64,000 nucleotides of DNA from Kluyvera genomosp. 3 (GTDB lineage: Bacteria; Pseudomonadota; Gammaproteobacteria; Enterobacterales; Enterobacteriaceae): the NCBI GenBank assembly GCA_002211745.1, contig CP022114.1:1674001-1738000 (forward strand), in the 5' to 3' direction. The notes under the pieces were generated by a model. It saw nothing but the letters and a program-made list of their open reading frames with translations. It ran no database searches and had not been told where the DNA came from. Within the stretch, counting starts at the first letter, position 1; every line of letters starts with the position of its first letter. A program made the translations under genes and the position numbers. Shown here one piece after another: positions 35,534 to 46,225 of the stretch.

Positions 35534-37096
35534 ATGATAAAAAAAGTGCGGGAGATAAAACTCCACAACTACATCTGCTATGGCCTTGCGGATGTGATCG
35601 GTTCAGGCGCGTTTACTCTGGTGAGCGCCTGGCTGCTGTTCTTCCTGACCACATTCTGCGGCCTGACGCCCATTGAGGCAGGCTCGCTGTTTGCGGTGGC
35701 GCGTATCGTCGACGTCATCATGTGCCCGTGCATGGGGTACATTTCCGATAACTTCCACAAAACGCGCCTCGGCCGCCGCTTTGGCCGCCGCCGCTTCTTT
35801 CTGCTGCTGAGCATTCCGCTGGTGGCGGTTTACAGCCTGCTGTGGGTTCAGGGTTTCAACTACTGGATCTACCTGCTGGTGTACATCCTGTTTGAAATCG
35901 TTTATTCGATGATTCTGATCCCGTACGACACCCTGTCGGCGGAGATGACCTCCGATTTTACCAAACGCTCTAAACTGACCAGCGCACGTATGTACATTGC
36001 CCAGTTCGCCGGCTTCACCGCTGCGTTCCTGCCGGGGCGTCTGCTGGCCTACTTTGGTTCCGACTCGGCTATCTCTTTCTTCTACGCCGGGGCTATCTTC
36101 ACGGTCGCCTTTATGGTGGTGCTGTTCTTCGTCTACTTCGGCACCTGGGAACGTTCAATTGAAGAGATTGAGCAGAGTGAGCGCAGCGTTGAGAGCGAAG
36201 AGAAGCAGCCGCTGGGCAAACGTCTGTTCGATATCTACTACGATTTTGTGTCCACGCTGAAAATCAAAACCTTCCGCTCCCACCTCGGCATGTACCTTGG
36301 CGGCTCTGTCGCGCAGGATATCTTCAACTCCGTCTTTACCTACTTCGTGGTCTTCGCGCTGGCCACCTCGTCAGTGGTGGCCAGTAACCTGTTGAGCGTG
36401 ATTAACGGTCTGCAGTTCTTCGGCGTCGGCGTGGCAACCTGGCTGACGCTGCGTTACTCCCCGTCCCGGGCGTTTGCTACCCAGGCATTGATGGCGCTGG
36501 TGGCCTTTGCGCTGTTCGCCCTGACCTATGTCTATGGCTCCACCAGCATGTCGCTGCTGTATCTGGCGGCGGGCGTGGCGGGTCTGGCGCGCGGCGGTAT
36601 CTACTCCATTCCGTGGAACAACTACACCTTCGTGGCCGATGTGGATGAGATTCTGACCTGCAACCGTCGTGAAGGGATCTTCGCGGGCTTTATGAGCCTG
36701 CTGCGTAAAGCATCTCAGGCATTCTCCATCTTCCTGGTGGGCGTCGCGCTGCAAATGTCCGGCTTTATTACCGGGCACAGCAGCCAGCCGCAGTCGGCGA
36801 TCAATATGATCCTCGCCATCATGATTGTGCTGCCGGTGGTTCTCACCCTGTGGGGCATCTGGTCCGCCTTCCAGTTCAAGGTGAACAGCCGTACCCACGC
36901 GGTGCTGAACGACGAAGTGGCGCGCCTGAAGCAAGGCGGCAGCAAAGCTACGGTTACCGCCGACACCAAAGCGGTGATCGAAAGCCTGACCGGTATGCCG
37001 TATGACCAGTGCTGGGGCGATAATACCGTCGGGCACGTCAACCGCAGCCTGTTGAAAGCGAAACAGCAGCAGTTAGAACAGTTACATAACGTGTAA
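35534..37096 (+). CDS. GPH-family sugar:cation symporter
   Basis: 520-residue glycoside-pentoside-hexuronide:cation symporter with 12 membrane segments. Start ATG 35534 (MIKKVREIKLHNYICYGLAD) rather than the in-frame ATG 18 codons upstream. Family features: LADVIGSGAFTLVSAWLLFF, GYISDNFHKTRLGRRFGRRR (loop 2-3), YDTLSAEMTSDFTKRSKL. It resembles transporters for plant oligosaccharides such as the rhamnogalacturonide porter RhiT; with the GH28 gene just upstream, oligogalacturonide-type uptake is a reasonable inference. The C-terminal tail beyond the last helix is long (about 60 residues). Confidence 0.83.
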   Translation: MIKKVREIKLHNYICYGLADVIGSGAFTLVSAWLLFFLTTFCGLTPIEAGSLFAVARIVDVIMCPCMGYISDNFHKTRLGRRFGRRRFFLLLSIPLVAVYSLLWVQGFNYWIYLLVYILFEIVYSMILIPYDTLSAEMTSDFTKRSKLTSARMYIAQFAGFTAAFLPGRLLAYFGSDSAISFFYAGAIFTVAFMVVLFFVYFGTWERSIEEIEQSERSVESEEKQPLGKRLFDIYYDFVSTLKIKTFRSHLGMYLGGSVAQDIFNSVFTYFVVFALATSSVVASNLLSVINGLQFFGVGVATWLTLRYSPSRAFATQALMALVAFALFALTYVYGSTSMSLLYLAAGVAGLARGGIYSIPWNNYTFVADVDEILTCNRREGIFAGFMSLLRKASQAFSIFLVGVALQMSGFITGHSSQPQSAINMILAIMIVLPVVLTLWGIWSAFQFKVNSRTHAVLNDEVARLKQGGSKATVTADTKAVIESLTGMPYDQCWGDNTVGHVNRSLLKAKQQQLEQLHNV

Positions 37097-37146
37097 GTAC
37101 TTTCCCGGGCGAGCATCGCGACCCGGGAATTTTGTGGATAACAGAA

Positions 37147-38380
37147 ATGACCGATCAAAGTTTATATATTCAACAGGGTATCTGGGCGCGTCTGGGTCTG
37201 CCGCGCGAGCTGGTGTGGGGATTTGTCGGCGTCTTCCTGTTTATTACCGGCGCCACCATTGAACAAAGCTGGCTGGCATCACTGCTACAGCAGCGCGGCC
37301 TTGATGCGGTGCATATCAGCCTGCTGTCTTCGGTCTTTGGCCTGTGCGTGGCGGCGATCTCCTGGTTCTCCGGAATTGGCGCGGGCGTGCTGGGCGTTCG
37401 TCACCTGATGTGGCTGGCGACGATTCTCTATTTTGTCGGTTCGGTGCCGTTTATCTTTGTCGCGCTGCCTGATAGCAACTATCCGCTAATGATGGTGAGC
37501 TACGCGGTACGCGGCATGGCTTATCCGCTATTTGCCTATTCGTTCCTGGTGTGGATCAACCAGCGCTGTGAAAGCCGCATTCTGGGGCGCGCCGTTTCCT
37601 GGTTCTGGATTGCCTTCGGCGTCGGCATGACCATCGTCGGCCATGGTTCTCGGGGTTTATGATCCCGCGCCTGGGGAAACGACCACGCTGCTGTCCGGCT
37701 TTATTTTCGTGCTGGCGGGCTGCGGCTGCGCGCTGATCCTCAACCGCGATAAGCCTCAATGGCAGCAGGGGCAGGCGGTTGGCCAGGCGCTGGCGGAAGG
37801 CCTCATTGTGCTGGTACGTGAGCCGAAAATGCGTATCGCCGTGGTGGTGAAAAGCATCAATGATATCGGCAAATTCTCGCTGGTGATCTTGATGCCGGTG
37901 TATCTGCCGCGCTTTGGGTTCAGCATTGAAGAGTGGCTGACCATCTGGGGGCTGGTGAACGTGATTAATATCTTCGCCAACTACTTCTTCGGCTGGCTGG
38001 GCGACACCATTGGCTGGCGCAACACGGTAGTGTGGTTTGCCGGCACGCTGTGCGGGCTGGCGGCATTGGCGGTCTGCTACGCGCCGGTGTTGTTCGGCCA
38101 CAGTAGCGCCGCGCTGATTGCCGCGCTGGCGATTTATGCCATCGGCCTTGGCGCGTTCGGCCCGTTAAGCGCGCTTATTCCTTCACTGCTGCCGGAAAAC
38201 AAAGGCGCGGCGATCTCCTGTCTCAATCTCGGATCCGGCCTCAGCAACTTCGTCGGGCCGTTTATCGTGACGCTGTGCGTGAATCCGCTGGGCGTTGAAG
38301 GCACGCTGTGGGTAATTGCGCTGCTGTATTTTGCCGCCAGTTTGCTGACGATCCCGTTAAAAATGCCGGAACAGGGCTGA
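37147..38380 (+). CDS. MFS transporter of the ribitol/arabitol (RbtT/DalT) type (two frameshifts)
   Basis: Major facilitator with similarity in layout to the pentitol carriers RbtT and DalT (LPRELVWGFVGVFLFITGAT, VSYAVRGMAYPLFAYSFLVW). Start ATG 37147. Two one-base losses in G runs near 37655 and 37675 explain the break; the repaired segment reads FMIPRLGETTTLL, aligning with the FTIPHIGE segment of the pentitol carriers, and the total is 411 residues. Third gene of the GH28-GPH-MFS group, 50 bp after the GPH gene. Substrate unknown: uronate, polyol or sugar from the hydrolase are all possible. Confidence 0.78.
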
Positions 38381-38449
38381 ATTCTCCATTTTCGTCTACG
38401 CTTTTTGCTTAAGCGCCTGTTAATTGAGCGCAAAATAAGAGGAAAGCGT

Positions 38450-39360
38450 ATGACGATTGCAAGGGGATGGACGCTGGCATTGCTGGCCGCGGTAAGCCTG
38501 CCGGCGCTGGCTGCCGAGCCGGTGAAAGTAGGATCAAAAATTGACACCGAAGGGGCGCTGCTCGGTAATCTGATTTTGCAGGTGCTGGAAAGCCACGGCG
38601 TCAGCACCGTCAATAAAGTTCAACTGGGCACCACGCCGGTGGTGCGCGGGGCCATCACTTCCGGCGCGCTGGATATCTACCCGGAGTACACCGGTAACGG
38701 CGCTTTCTTCTTCAAAGATGAAAACGACCCGGCGTGGAAAAACGCCAAAGCGGGCTATGACAAGGTGAAAGCGCTGGATGCGCAGAAAAATCATCTGGTC
38801 TGGCTGACGCCGGCGCCTGCGAATAACACCTGGACGCTCGCTGTGCGTAAAGATGTGGCCGAAAAAAATAAACTCACCTCGCTTGCCGATCTGAGCCGCT
38901 ATCTTAAGGATGGCGGCACCTTCAAGCTGGCGGCCTCGGCGGAATTTATCGAACGCCCTGACGCGCTGCCTGCCTTCGAAAAAGCCTACGATTTTAAACT
39001 CTCCCAGGATCAACTGCTGTCGCTGGCCGGTGGCGACACGGCGGTGACCATCAAAGCCGCCGCCCAGCAAACTTCGGGGTGAACGCGGCGATGGCCTATG
39101 GTACCGACGGCCCCGTGGCGGCGCTAGGATTGCAAACCCTCAGCGATCCGAAAGGCGTGCAGCCTATCTATGCGCCCACGCCGGTGGTACGCGAAGCGGT
39201 GCTGAAAGTCTATCCGGATATCGAAAAATGGTTACAGCCGGTGTTTGCCAGCCTGGATGAAAAAACGCTGCAAACCCTGAACGCCAAAATTGCGGTAGAA
39301 GGGCTGGATGCGAAAAGCGTGGCGGCGGGCTACCTGAAAGAAAAAGGGTGGGTGAAGTAA
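38450..39360 (+). CDS. osmF: osmoprotectant-binding protein OsmF (one frameshift)
   Basis: Periplasmic binding protein of the YehZYXW ABC system, a low-affinity glycine betaine transporter in E. coli, RpoS- and osmotically induced. Start ATG 38450 behind AGAGGAAAG (MTIARGWTLALLAAVSLPAL, signal cleaved after ALA). OpuAC-type fold with VKVGSKIDTEGALLGNLILQ and SGALDIYPEYTGNGAFFFKD. The frame breaks near 39076; one base gives SGVNAAMAYGTDGPVAALGL. Repaired length 303 residues, E. coli 305. First gene of osmF-yehYXW. Confidence 0.93.
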
Positions 39361-39371
39361 CCGATTATCCC

Positions 39372-40524
39372 ATGACTCGTTGTTCTAACCGCGTGGTGGC
39401 GCTGCTGGCACTGATGCTGCTGGCCGCCAGCGCGCTACCGTTTGCCAATTTTGCCCCGAACCGGCTGGTTTCGGGCAATGGCCTGTGGTTATGGCAAATC
39501 TGGTCGTTCTCGCCGCTGGCGCTGCTGGCGGTACCGGCGGCGTTGTGGATTTTATGCTGGCTGCCCGGCCGCTTTCCCGGCCTGCTTATTCTGCTGCTGG
39601 CGCAGTCGGGCTTCACGCTATTGCTATGGGCTGCGGGGAGGCTGCCAACCATCTTGCGGCAACCGCCAGCCCGCTGGCGCGTACCTCGCCCGGTAGCGGG
39701 CTATGGCTGTGGTTACTGCTGATGCTGCTTATCGCCAACGATGCGATTCGTCGTCTCACGACTCGCGCGGCGTGGCGATGGCTGCTTAACGTTCAACTGT
39801 GGCTGCTGCCATGTTGGCTGCTTGCGAGCGGGGCGCTGGATGGGTTATCGCTACTCAAAGAATATGCCAACCGCCAGGATACCTTCAATGACGCGCTGTA
39901 CCAGCATCTGACTCTGTTGTGGGGCACGCTGCTGCCCGCGCTGCTGATTGGCGTTCCGCTGGGGATGGCGTGCTGGCGTCATCCGCGACGGCAGTCGAGC
40001 GTCTTCACGGTGCTGAACATTATTCAAACCATTCCTTCTGTCGCGCTATTTGGCGTGCTGATTGCGCCGCTGGCCGGGCTGGCGCAGCGTTTTCCGTGGT
40101 TGGCGACGTTTGGCGTGGCTGGCACCGGCCTGGCGCCCGCGCTGATTGCGCTGGTGCTCTACGCGCTGTTGCCGCTGGTACGTGGCGTGGTCGCCGGGAT
40201 GCAGCAGGTATCGCCGCAGGTGCTGGAAAGCGCGGCGGCGATGGGCATGGGCCGTGGTCAAATTTTTCTGCGTGTGCAACTGCCGCTGGCGCTGCCCGTG
40301 CTGCTACGCAGCCTGCGGGTCGTGGTAGTACAGACCGTGGGGATGGCGGTGGTCGCCGCGCTGATTGGCGCAGGGGTTTTGGCGCGCTGGTGTTTCAGGG
40401 GCTGCTCAGCAGCGCGCTGGATCTGGTGCTACTGGGGGTGATCCCGGTGATTGCGCTGGCGGTAACCCTGGATGCGCTGCTGAGTCTGGCCGCCACCTTA
40501 CTTCAAGGAGAAGCCGGTGATTGA
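39372..40524 (+). CDS. yehY: osmoprotectant ABC permease YehY (two frameshifts)
   Basis: Membrane permease of the OsmF system. Start ATG 39372 ([20 protein letters not shown]). The C-terminal half is the binding-protein-dependent transport domain: [40 protein letters not shown], and the EAA-type loop [20 protein letters not shown]. Frame breaks near 39637 and 40376; repaired length 384 residues versus 385 in E. coli. Its stop overlaps the yehX start by 8 bases. Confidence 0.92.
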
Positions 40525-41464
40525 ATTTTCGCAGGTCAATAAAACATTCGGCGGTCATCCGGCGGTGAAAAACCTGTCACTACGTCTTGAGGAAGGCGCG
40601 TTCTCGGTGCTGATTGGCACTTCCGGCTCGGGAAAATCGACCACCCTGAAGATGATTAATCGACTGGTGGAGCCGGACAGCGGGATGATTCGCTTCGCCG
40701 GGCAGGATATCCGCGAGCAGTCGCTGCTGGCGCTGCGCCGACGAATGGGGTACGCCATTCAATCGATTGGCCTGTTTCCGCACTGGACGGTCGCTCAGAA
40801 CATCGCCACCGTACCGCAACTGCTGAAATGGCCGAAGGCCAGAATGAACGCGCGTATCGACGAATTGATGGCGCTGCTCGGGCTGGAAGCCACGCTGCGC
40901 GGTCGTTACCCGCATCAGCTTTCCGGCGGCCAGCAGCAGCGCGTCGGCGTGGCGCGGGCGCTGGCGGGCGATCCCGACGTTTTGCTGATGGATGAACCTT
41001 TCGGCGCGCTGGACCCGGTCACCCGTAGCGCATTGCAGCAGGAGATGCGCCGCATTCACCGGCTGCTGGGGCGTACCATCGTGCTGGTGACGCATGATAT
41101 TGATGAAGCGCTGCGTCTGGCGGATAACCTGATTTTACTTGATGGCGGTGAAGTGGTGCAGCAGGGCTCGCCGCTGCATATGCTCAGCGCGCCGGGCAAT
41201 GAGTTTGTCCGCACCTTTTTTGGTCGCAGCGAGCTGGGTGTACGCCTGCTGTCGTTACGCCAGGTAGCCGACTACGTGCGCCACGGTGAACGCGTTGCAG
41301 GAGAAGCGATAGCCGATACATTATCGCTGCGCGATGCGCTGTCGGGGTTTATGGCCCAGCGGCGTACGGTGTTGCCGGTGGTCAACGAGAAAGGCGTGGC
41401 ATACGGGGCGCTGCATTTTGCCGACCTGCTGCGTGAGGAGCCTGCCGATGCGCATCCTTCGTGA
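40517..41464 (+). CDS. yehX: osmoprotectant ABC ATP-binding protein YehX
   Basis: ATPase of the OsmF system, 315 residues, intact. GTG start at 40517 after AAGGAG, inside the end of yehY. Walker [13 protein letters not shown], signature [15 protein letters not shown], Walker [14 protein letters not shown], switch His in [11 protein letters not shown]-terminal CBS-like segment ([20 protein letters not shown]) follows, as in other glycine betaine transporter ATPases. Confidence 0.94.
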   Translation: MIEFSQVNKTFGGHPAVKNLSLRLEEGAFSVLIGTSGSGKSTTLKMINRLVEPDSGMIRFAGQDIREQSLLALRRRMGYAIQSIGLFPHWTVAQNIATVPQLLKWPKARMNARIDELMALLGLEATLRGRYPHQLSGGQQQRVGVARALAGDPDVLLMDEPFGALDPVTRSALQQEMRRIHRLLGRTIVLVTHDIDEALRLADNLILLDGGEVVQQGSPLHMLSAPGNEFVRTFFGRSELGVRLLSLRQVADYVRHGERVAGEAIADTLSLRDALSGFMAQRRTVLPVVNEKGVAYGALHFADLLREEPADAHPS

Positions 41465-42182
41465 TCCGCTGCTATGGCTGCTGGCACTGTTTATCGCGCT
41501 GCTGATTGGCCTGCCGTATAGCGAGCCGCTGTTTCACACGCTTTTTCCGGAACAACCGCGCCCGCTGTATCAGCAGGCGGGGTTTCTTGCGCTGACGCTG
41601 GCGCATGGCAAGCTGGTGGTCATCTCCAGCCTGGCGGCGATTGTGATTGGCGTTGGCGCGGGCGTGCTGGTTACGCGTCCCGCGGGCACGAGTTTCGTCC
41701 GCTGGTGGAAACGCTGGCGGCGATGGGGCAAACCTTTCCGCCGGTGGCGGTGCTGGCGCTGGCGGTGCCGGTGATGGGCTTTGGGAACAGCCGGCGATTG
41801 TCGCGCTGATTCTCTACGGTATTCTGCCGGTACTGCAGGGAACGCTGGCCGGATTAGCGTCCGTACCCGTCGGGGCGCTGAGCGTGGCGGAAGGAATGGG
41901 CATGACGGGAGGACAGCGGCTGTGGAAAGTCGAGCTGCCGTTGGCGGCACCGGTGATCGTGGCGGGTATCCGCACGTCGGTTATCGTCAATATTGGCACG
42001 GCGACCATCGCCTCAACGGTGGGGGCCAATACGCTGGGCACGCCAATTATCATTGGCCTGAGTGGATTCAATACGGCCTATGTGGTGCAGGGGCAATTCT
42101 GGTGGCGCTGGCGGCGATTATCGTCGACCGCGCCTTTGAGCGCTTATGCCTGAGGCTCAGCCGACACCGCCGCGCACAATAA
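41448..42182 (+). CDS. yehW: osmoprotectant ABC permease YehW (three frameshifts)
   Basis: Second permease of the OsmF system. Start ATG 41448 ([20 protein letters not shown]) within the end of yehX. Permease core: [40 protein letters not shown] (EAA-type loop), [20 protein letters not shown]. Frame breaks near 41688, 41787 and 42092, each cured by one base; repaired length 245 residues against 243 in E. coli. Its last 26 bases overlap the 3' end of yohO on the other strand. Confidence 0.9.
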
Positions 42183-42270
42183 ACGAGTAGCCGGCGAGCA
42201 TCACGCCACCAATTCCGCTGATAGCCATCAGGGCAAAAAGGACGATCGCGGCGAATTTAGCTGACTTCAT
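42157..42270 (-). CDS. yohO: small membrane protein YohO
   Basis: 37-residue single-pass membrane protein, [20 protein letters not shown] then [17 protein letters not shown], matching E. coli YohO in sequence and position between yehW and mlrA. A strong AAAGGAGT lies 6-7 bases before the ATG. Role unknown. Too short for routine ORF calling. Confidence 0.88.
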   Translation of the reverse strand: MKSAKFAAIVLFALMAISGIGGVMLAGYSFIVRGGVG

Positions 42271-42329
42271 TGTGTACTCCTTTTGTTAACCAAAAGATTA
42301 TACCGCGAAGCTCAGCTGTTAACGAACGA

Positions 42330-43049
42330 TTAATTAGCAGGAAGTGCGAAGGCCACGCCGTCCTCTTGCCAGCGTGCAAGCTGCTGTAGCTGTTGGGTGC
42401 CAGGGGCCGCACCGCACCAGATTAACAGCGTCTGGCCGGGGAACAGCTCTGGGTGAATCTGCGTGAGCGGGTGGGCCAGTACGTCGACGCGCCATCCCTG
42501 TTCACAGGCCACCCAACCCTCCAGCCACAGCCGGGTGATATCGGTGACGTTCCAGCCCACCACCAGCGCGTGCGGTCCGGATTTACGCCGGGCGGAAGCA
42601 AGGCTGAGCGCAATGTCGTTAATCAGTACGCCATCCAGCAGACCAAGCAGAGTCGGCAGCGCCACCTGCGCGTTTTGCAGACGCTGACGCAATGGGATGA
42701 AGAGATTATCCACCAGGGTTCGGGCGCTATGACTGCGACGCAGCTCTTTCACCCATTGTCGCAGATGGGTGAGGTTGCCGTTGCGCAGGTCGCGCAGCGC
42801 AGCCTCCTGCTGTTCCTGCCAGCCGTCATCCGGCTCACTCAGCAGGTTTTTGACTTTACTGACCTGGACACCGTTTTCTATCCAACGCTGGATTTCGCGG
42901 ATGCGGTCAATATCGGCATCGTTAAACAGGCGGTGCCCGCCGTCGCTGCGCTGCGGTTTTAACAGCGCGTAGCGCCGCTGCCAGGCCCGCAGCGTTACCG
43001 GGTTGATATCACAGAGCTGAGCCACTTCGCCAATCGTGTAAAGCGCCAT
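42330..43049 (-). CDS. mlrA: MerR-like transcriptional regulator MlrA
   Basis: Activator of csgD and curli in E. coli/Salmonella. 239 residues, intact. N-terminal MerR winged helix: YTIGEVAQLCDINPVTLRAW and GGHRLFNDADIDRIREIQRW. The C-terminal half resembles cobalamin-binding-like effector regions (ALVVGWNVTDITRLWLEGW). Start ATG 43049 (MALYTIGEVA) behind GGAGGAT; an upstream in-frame codon is not used. Confidence 0.92.
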   Translation of the reverse strand: MALYTIGEVAQLCDINPVTLRAWQRRYALLKPQRSDGGHRLFNDADIDRIREIQRWIENGVQVSKVKNLLSEPDDGWQEQQEAALRDLRNGNLTHLRQWVKELRRSHSARTLVDNLFIPLRQRLQNAQVALPTLLGLLDGVLINDIALSLASARRKSGPHALVVGWNVTDITRLWLEGWVACEQGWRVDVLAHPLTQIHPELFPGQTLLIWCGAAPGTQQLQQLARWQEDGVAFALPAN

Positions 43050-43259
43050 CTTATCCTCCGGGTATGCGATCCCCATTTAACTTTAGACGGGGTTTGCCGT
43101 CGCGGCCTGTTGCGGTTGTTTTTTATTCATTTCGTGCCCGGACGGAATGGGTAAAATGTGATCGGTAGCATTTTTTGCACTTTTTTTGCCAGGTTTCAAA
43201 GAAAGTTATGCCGACTAAGTGTATGTTACGCAGTTTTATTTCTGCTGTGGTGTTGGGGT

Positions 43260-44943
43260 ATGTACGAGTTTAATCTGGTGTTGCTGCTGCTTCAGCAGAT
43301 GTGCGTTTTTCTGGTCATCGCTTGGTTGATGAGCAAGACGCGGCTGTTTATTCCCCTGATGCAGGTCACTGTGCGTTTGCCGCACAAGCTGTTGTGTTAT
43401 GTCACCTTCTCCATTTTTTGTATCCTCGGCACCTATTTTGGTCTGCATATTGAAGACTCTATCGCCAACACCCGCGCCATTGGCGCCGTGATGGGCGGCC
43501 TGCTGGGGGCCCGGTAGTCGGCGGGCTGGTCGGCCTGACCGGCGGGCTGCACCGCTACTCAATGGGCGGGATGACCGCGCTCAGCTGTATGATCTCCACC
43601 ATGGTGGAAGGGCTGCTGGGCGGGCTGGTGCACAGCATCCTGATTCGCCGTGGTCGCCCGGATAAGGTCTTCAGCCCGTGGACGGCGGGGGCGATTACCT
43701 TTGTCGCCGAGCTGGTACAGATGCTGATTATTCTGCTGATTGCGCGCCCGTTTGAAGATGCGCTGCATCTGGTGCAAAGCATCGCCGCGCCGATGATGGT
43801 GACCAACACGGTCGGCGCGGCGCTGTTTATGCGCATCCTGCTGGATAAGCGGGCGATGTTTGAGAAATATACCTCGGCGTTTTCGGCCACCGCCCTGAAG
43901 CTTGCCGCCTCGACAGAAGGGATTTTACGCAAGGGCTTTAATGAAGAAAACAGCATGAAGGTGGCGCAGGTGCTAATTCAGGAGCTGGACATCGGCGCGG
44001 TGGCGATCACCGACCGGGAAAAATTGCTCGCCTTTACCGGCATCGGCGAAGACCATCATCTGCCGGGCAAGCCGATCTCTTCGCGCTACACGCAGAAAAC
44101 CATTGAAACCGGTGAGGTGGTTTACGCCGATGGCAACGAAGTGCCGTACCGCTGCTCCATTCATCCCAACTGCAAACTGGGTTCAACGCTGGTGATCCCG
44201 CTTCGTGGCGAAAACCAGCGGGTCATCGGCACCATTAAGCTGTACGAAGCCAAAAATCGGCTGTTCAGTTCGATTAACCGCACCCTCGGCGAAGGCATCG
44301 CGCAGCTGCTGTCGGCGCAGATTCTGGCCGGGCAGTACGAGCGGCAAAAAGCGCTGCTGACGCAGTCGGAAATCAAGCTGCTGCACGCGCAGGTGAACCC
44401 CCATTTTTTGTTTAACGCGCTGAACACGCTGAAAGCGGTGATTCGCCGCGACAGCGAGCAGGCCAGCCAACTGGTGCAGTATCTGTCGACCTTTTTCCGT
44501 AAGAACCTCAAGCGCCCGTCGGAAATTGTCACCCTGGCCGATGAAATAGAACACGTGAACGCCTATCTGCAAATCGAGAAGGCGCGTTTTCAGTCGCGGC
44601 TGCAGGTGCATCTGGAGATACCCGATGCGCTGTCAAACCAGCAGCTTCCGGCATTTACCCTGCAACCTATCGTGGAGAACGCCATTAAACACGGCACCTC
44701 GCAGTTGTTGGACGTTGGCGAAATTACGCTACGCGCCAGCCGGCAGGGCAGCATCTGCTGCTCGAGATTGAAGATAACGCCGGTCTGTATCAGCCCAACG
44801 CGCCGTCCAGCGGGCTGGGCATGAGCCTGGTGGATAAGCGTCTCAAGATGCGCTTTGGCGAAGACTGCGGCATCTCGGTTGCCTGCGAAGCGGACCGTTT
44901 CACCCGTGTAACCCTGCGGTTACCTCTGGAGGAGAGCGCATGA
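43260..44943 (+). CDS. btsS: sensor histidine kinase BtsS (two frameshifts)
   Basis: LytS-type membrane sensor (YehU) that responds to extracellular pyruvate and controls the pyruvate transporter BtsT. Order: 5-TM LYT sensor domain ([20 protein letters not shown]), GAF domain ([20 protein letters not shown] region), His kinase with phospho-His in [18 protein letters not shown], HATPase domain ([17 protein letters not shown]). Frame breaks near 43508 and 44748; repaired length 561 residues as in E. coli. The stop overlaps the btsR ATG (ATGA). Start ATG 43260 chosen to match E. coli; a longer reading to 43158 is open but unlikely. Confidence 0.93.
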
Positions 44944-45659
44944 TTAAAGTGCTGATTGTCGATGATGAACCGCTGGCGCGGGAGAACCTGCGCGTGCTGC
45001 TGCAAACCCAGGCGGACCTGGAGATTGTCGGCGAGTGTGCCAATGCGGTGGAGGCTATCGGTGCGGTGCACCGTCTGCGTCCGGACGTGCTGTTTCTGGA
45101 CATTCAGATGCCGCGCATCAGCGGCCTGGAAATGGTCGGCATGCTTGACCCGGAACATCGCCCATACATCGTGTTTCTGACCGCTTTTGACGAATATGCG
45201 GTCAAAGCGTTTGAAGAGCATGCGTTTGATTATCTGCTCAAGCCCATTGAAGAGAAACGCCTGGAAAAAACGCTCGCCCGCCTGCGGCAAGAACGCGCGG
45301 CGCAGGACGTCTCGGTGCTCAGCGAGGGCCAGCGGGCGCTGAAGTTTATCCCCTGTACTGGGCACAGTCGTATTTATCTGCTGCAAATGGACGATGTCGC
45401 GTTTGTCAGTAGCCGGATGAGCGGCGTATACGTGACCAGCGGCGAGGGCAAAGAGGGTTTTACCGAACTGACGCTGCGCACGCTGGAGAGCCGCACGCCG
45501 CTGATTCGCTGTCATCGCCAGCATCTGGTGAACATGGCGCATTTGAAAGAAATTCGTCTCGAGGATAACGGCCAGGCTGAACTGCTGCTGCGTAACGGTC
45601 AGACCGTGCCGGTGAGCCGCCGCTATTTAAAGAGCCTGAAAGAGGCGCTGGGACTGTAA
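44940..45659 (+). CDS. btsR: LytTR response regulator BtsR
   Basis: Response regulator (YehT) of the BtsSR pyruvate system. 239 residues, intact. Receiver domain with acidic pocket [10 protein letters not shown] and phospho-Asp in [13 protein letters not shown] (residue about 54), Lys in [14 protein letters not shown]-terminal LytTR DNA-binding domain with [20 protein letters not shown] and [15 protein letters not shown]. Translationally coupled to btsS. Confidence 0.95.
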   Translation: MIKVLIVDDEPLARENLRVLLQTQADLEIVGECANAVEAIGAVHRLRPDVLFLDIQMPRISGLEMVGMLDPEHRPYIVFLTAFDEYAVKAFEEHAFDYLLKPIEEKRLEKTLARLRQERAAQDVSVLSEGQRALKFIPCTGHSRIYLLQMDDVAFVSSRMSGVYVTSGEGKEGFTELTLRTLESRTPLIRCHRQHLVNMAHLKEIRLEDNGQAELLLRNGQTVPVSRRYLKSLKEALGL

Positions 45660-45709
45660 TTCGTGTAGAATCGGTCATCGAATTTTTCATCACCACCGTC
45701 GAAGGCACT

Positions 45710-46177
45710 ATGGTCAGTAACGATATTTTACGCAGCGTCCGCTACATCCTGAAAATGAACAACAACGATCTGGTGCGTATCTTCGCGCTGGGCGAAGCCG
45801 CAGTCACCGCTGAACAGCTGGTGCCGTGGCTGCGCAAAGAGGATGAGGAAGGCTTCGTACGTTGCCCGGACATTATGCTGTCGTGCTTCCTGAACGGCCT
45901 GATCTACGAAAAACGTGGTCGCGATGAGTCCGCCCCGGCGCTGGCGGTGGAACGCCGTATTAACAACAACATCGTGCTCAAAAAGCTGCGTATCGCCTTT
46001 GCGCTGAAAACCGATGATATTCTGGCGATCCTGACGCAGCAGCAGTTCCGCGTGTCGATGCCGGAAATCACCGCCATGATGCGCGCGCCGGACCACAAAA
46101 ACTTCCGCGAATGCGGCGACCAGTTCCTGCGCTACTTCCTGCGCGGCCTGGCGATTCGCGAGCACGCGGCGAAATAA
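45710..46177 (+). CDS. yehS: DUF1456 protein YehS
   Basis: 155 residues, intact, two DUF1456 repeats (VRYILKMNNNDLVRIFALGE and LRIAFALKTDDILAILTQQQ). Function unknown; conserved neighbour of btsSR in enterobacteria. Closed by a strong terminator shared with convergent metG. Confidence 0.93.
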   Translation: MVSNDILRSVRYILKMNNNDLVRIFALGEAAVTAEQLVPWLRKEDEEGFVRCPDIMLSCFLNGLIYEKRGRDESAPALAVERRINNNIVLKKLRIAFALKTDDILAILTQQQFRVSMPEITAMMRAPDHKNFRECGDQFLRYFLRGLAIREHAAK

Positions 46178-46189
46178 GCCATACCCTAC

Positions 46190-46218
46190 AAAAAACGCTG
46201 CCGAAGCAGCGTTTTTTT
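46190..46218. terminator. bidirectional terminator between yehS and metG
   Basis: AAAAAACGCTGC-CGAA-GCAGCGTTTTTTT, a perfect stem with A and T runs on either side, between convergent genes. Confidence 0.92.
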
Positions 46219-46225
46219 ATGCAGT

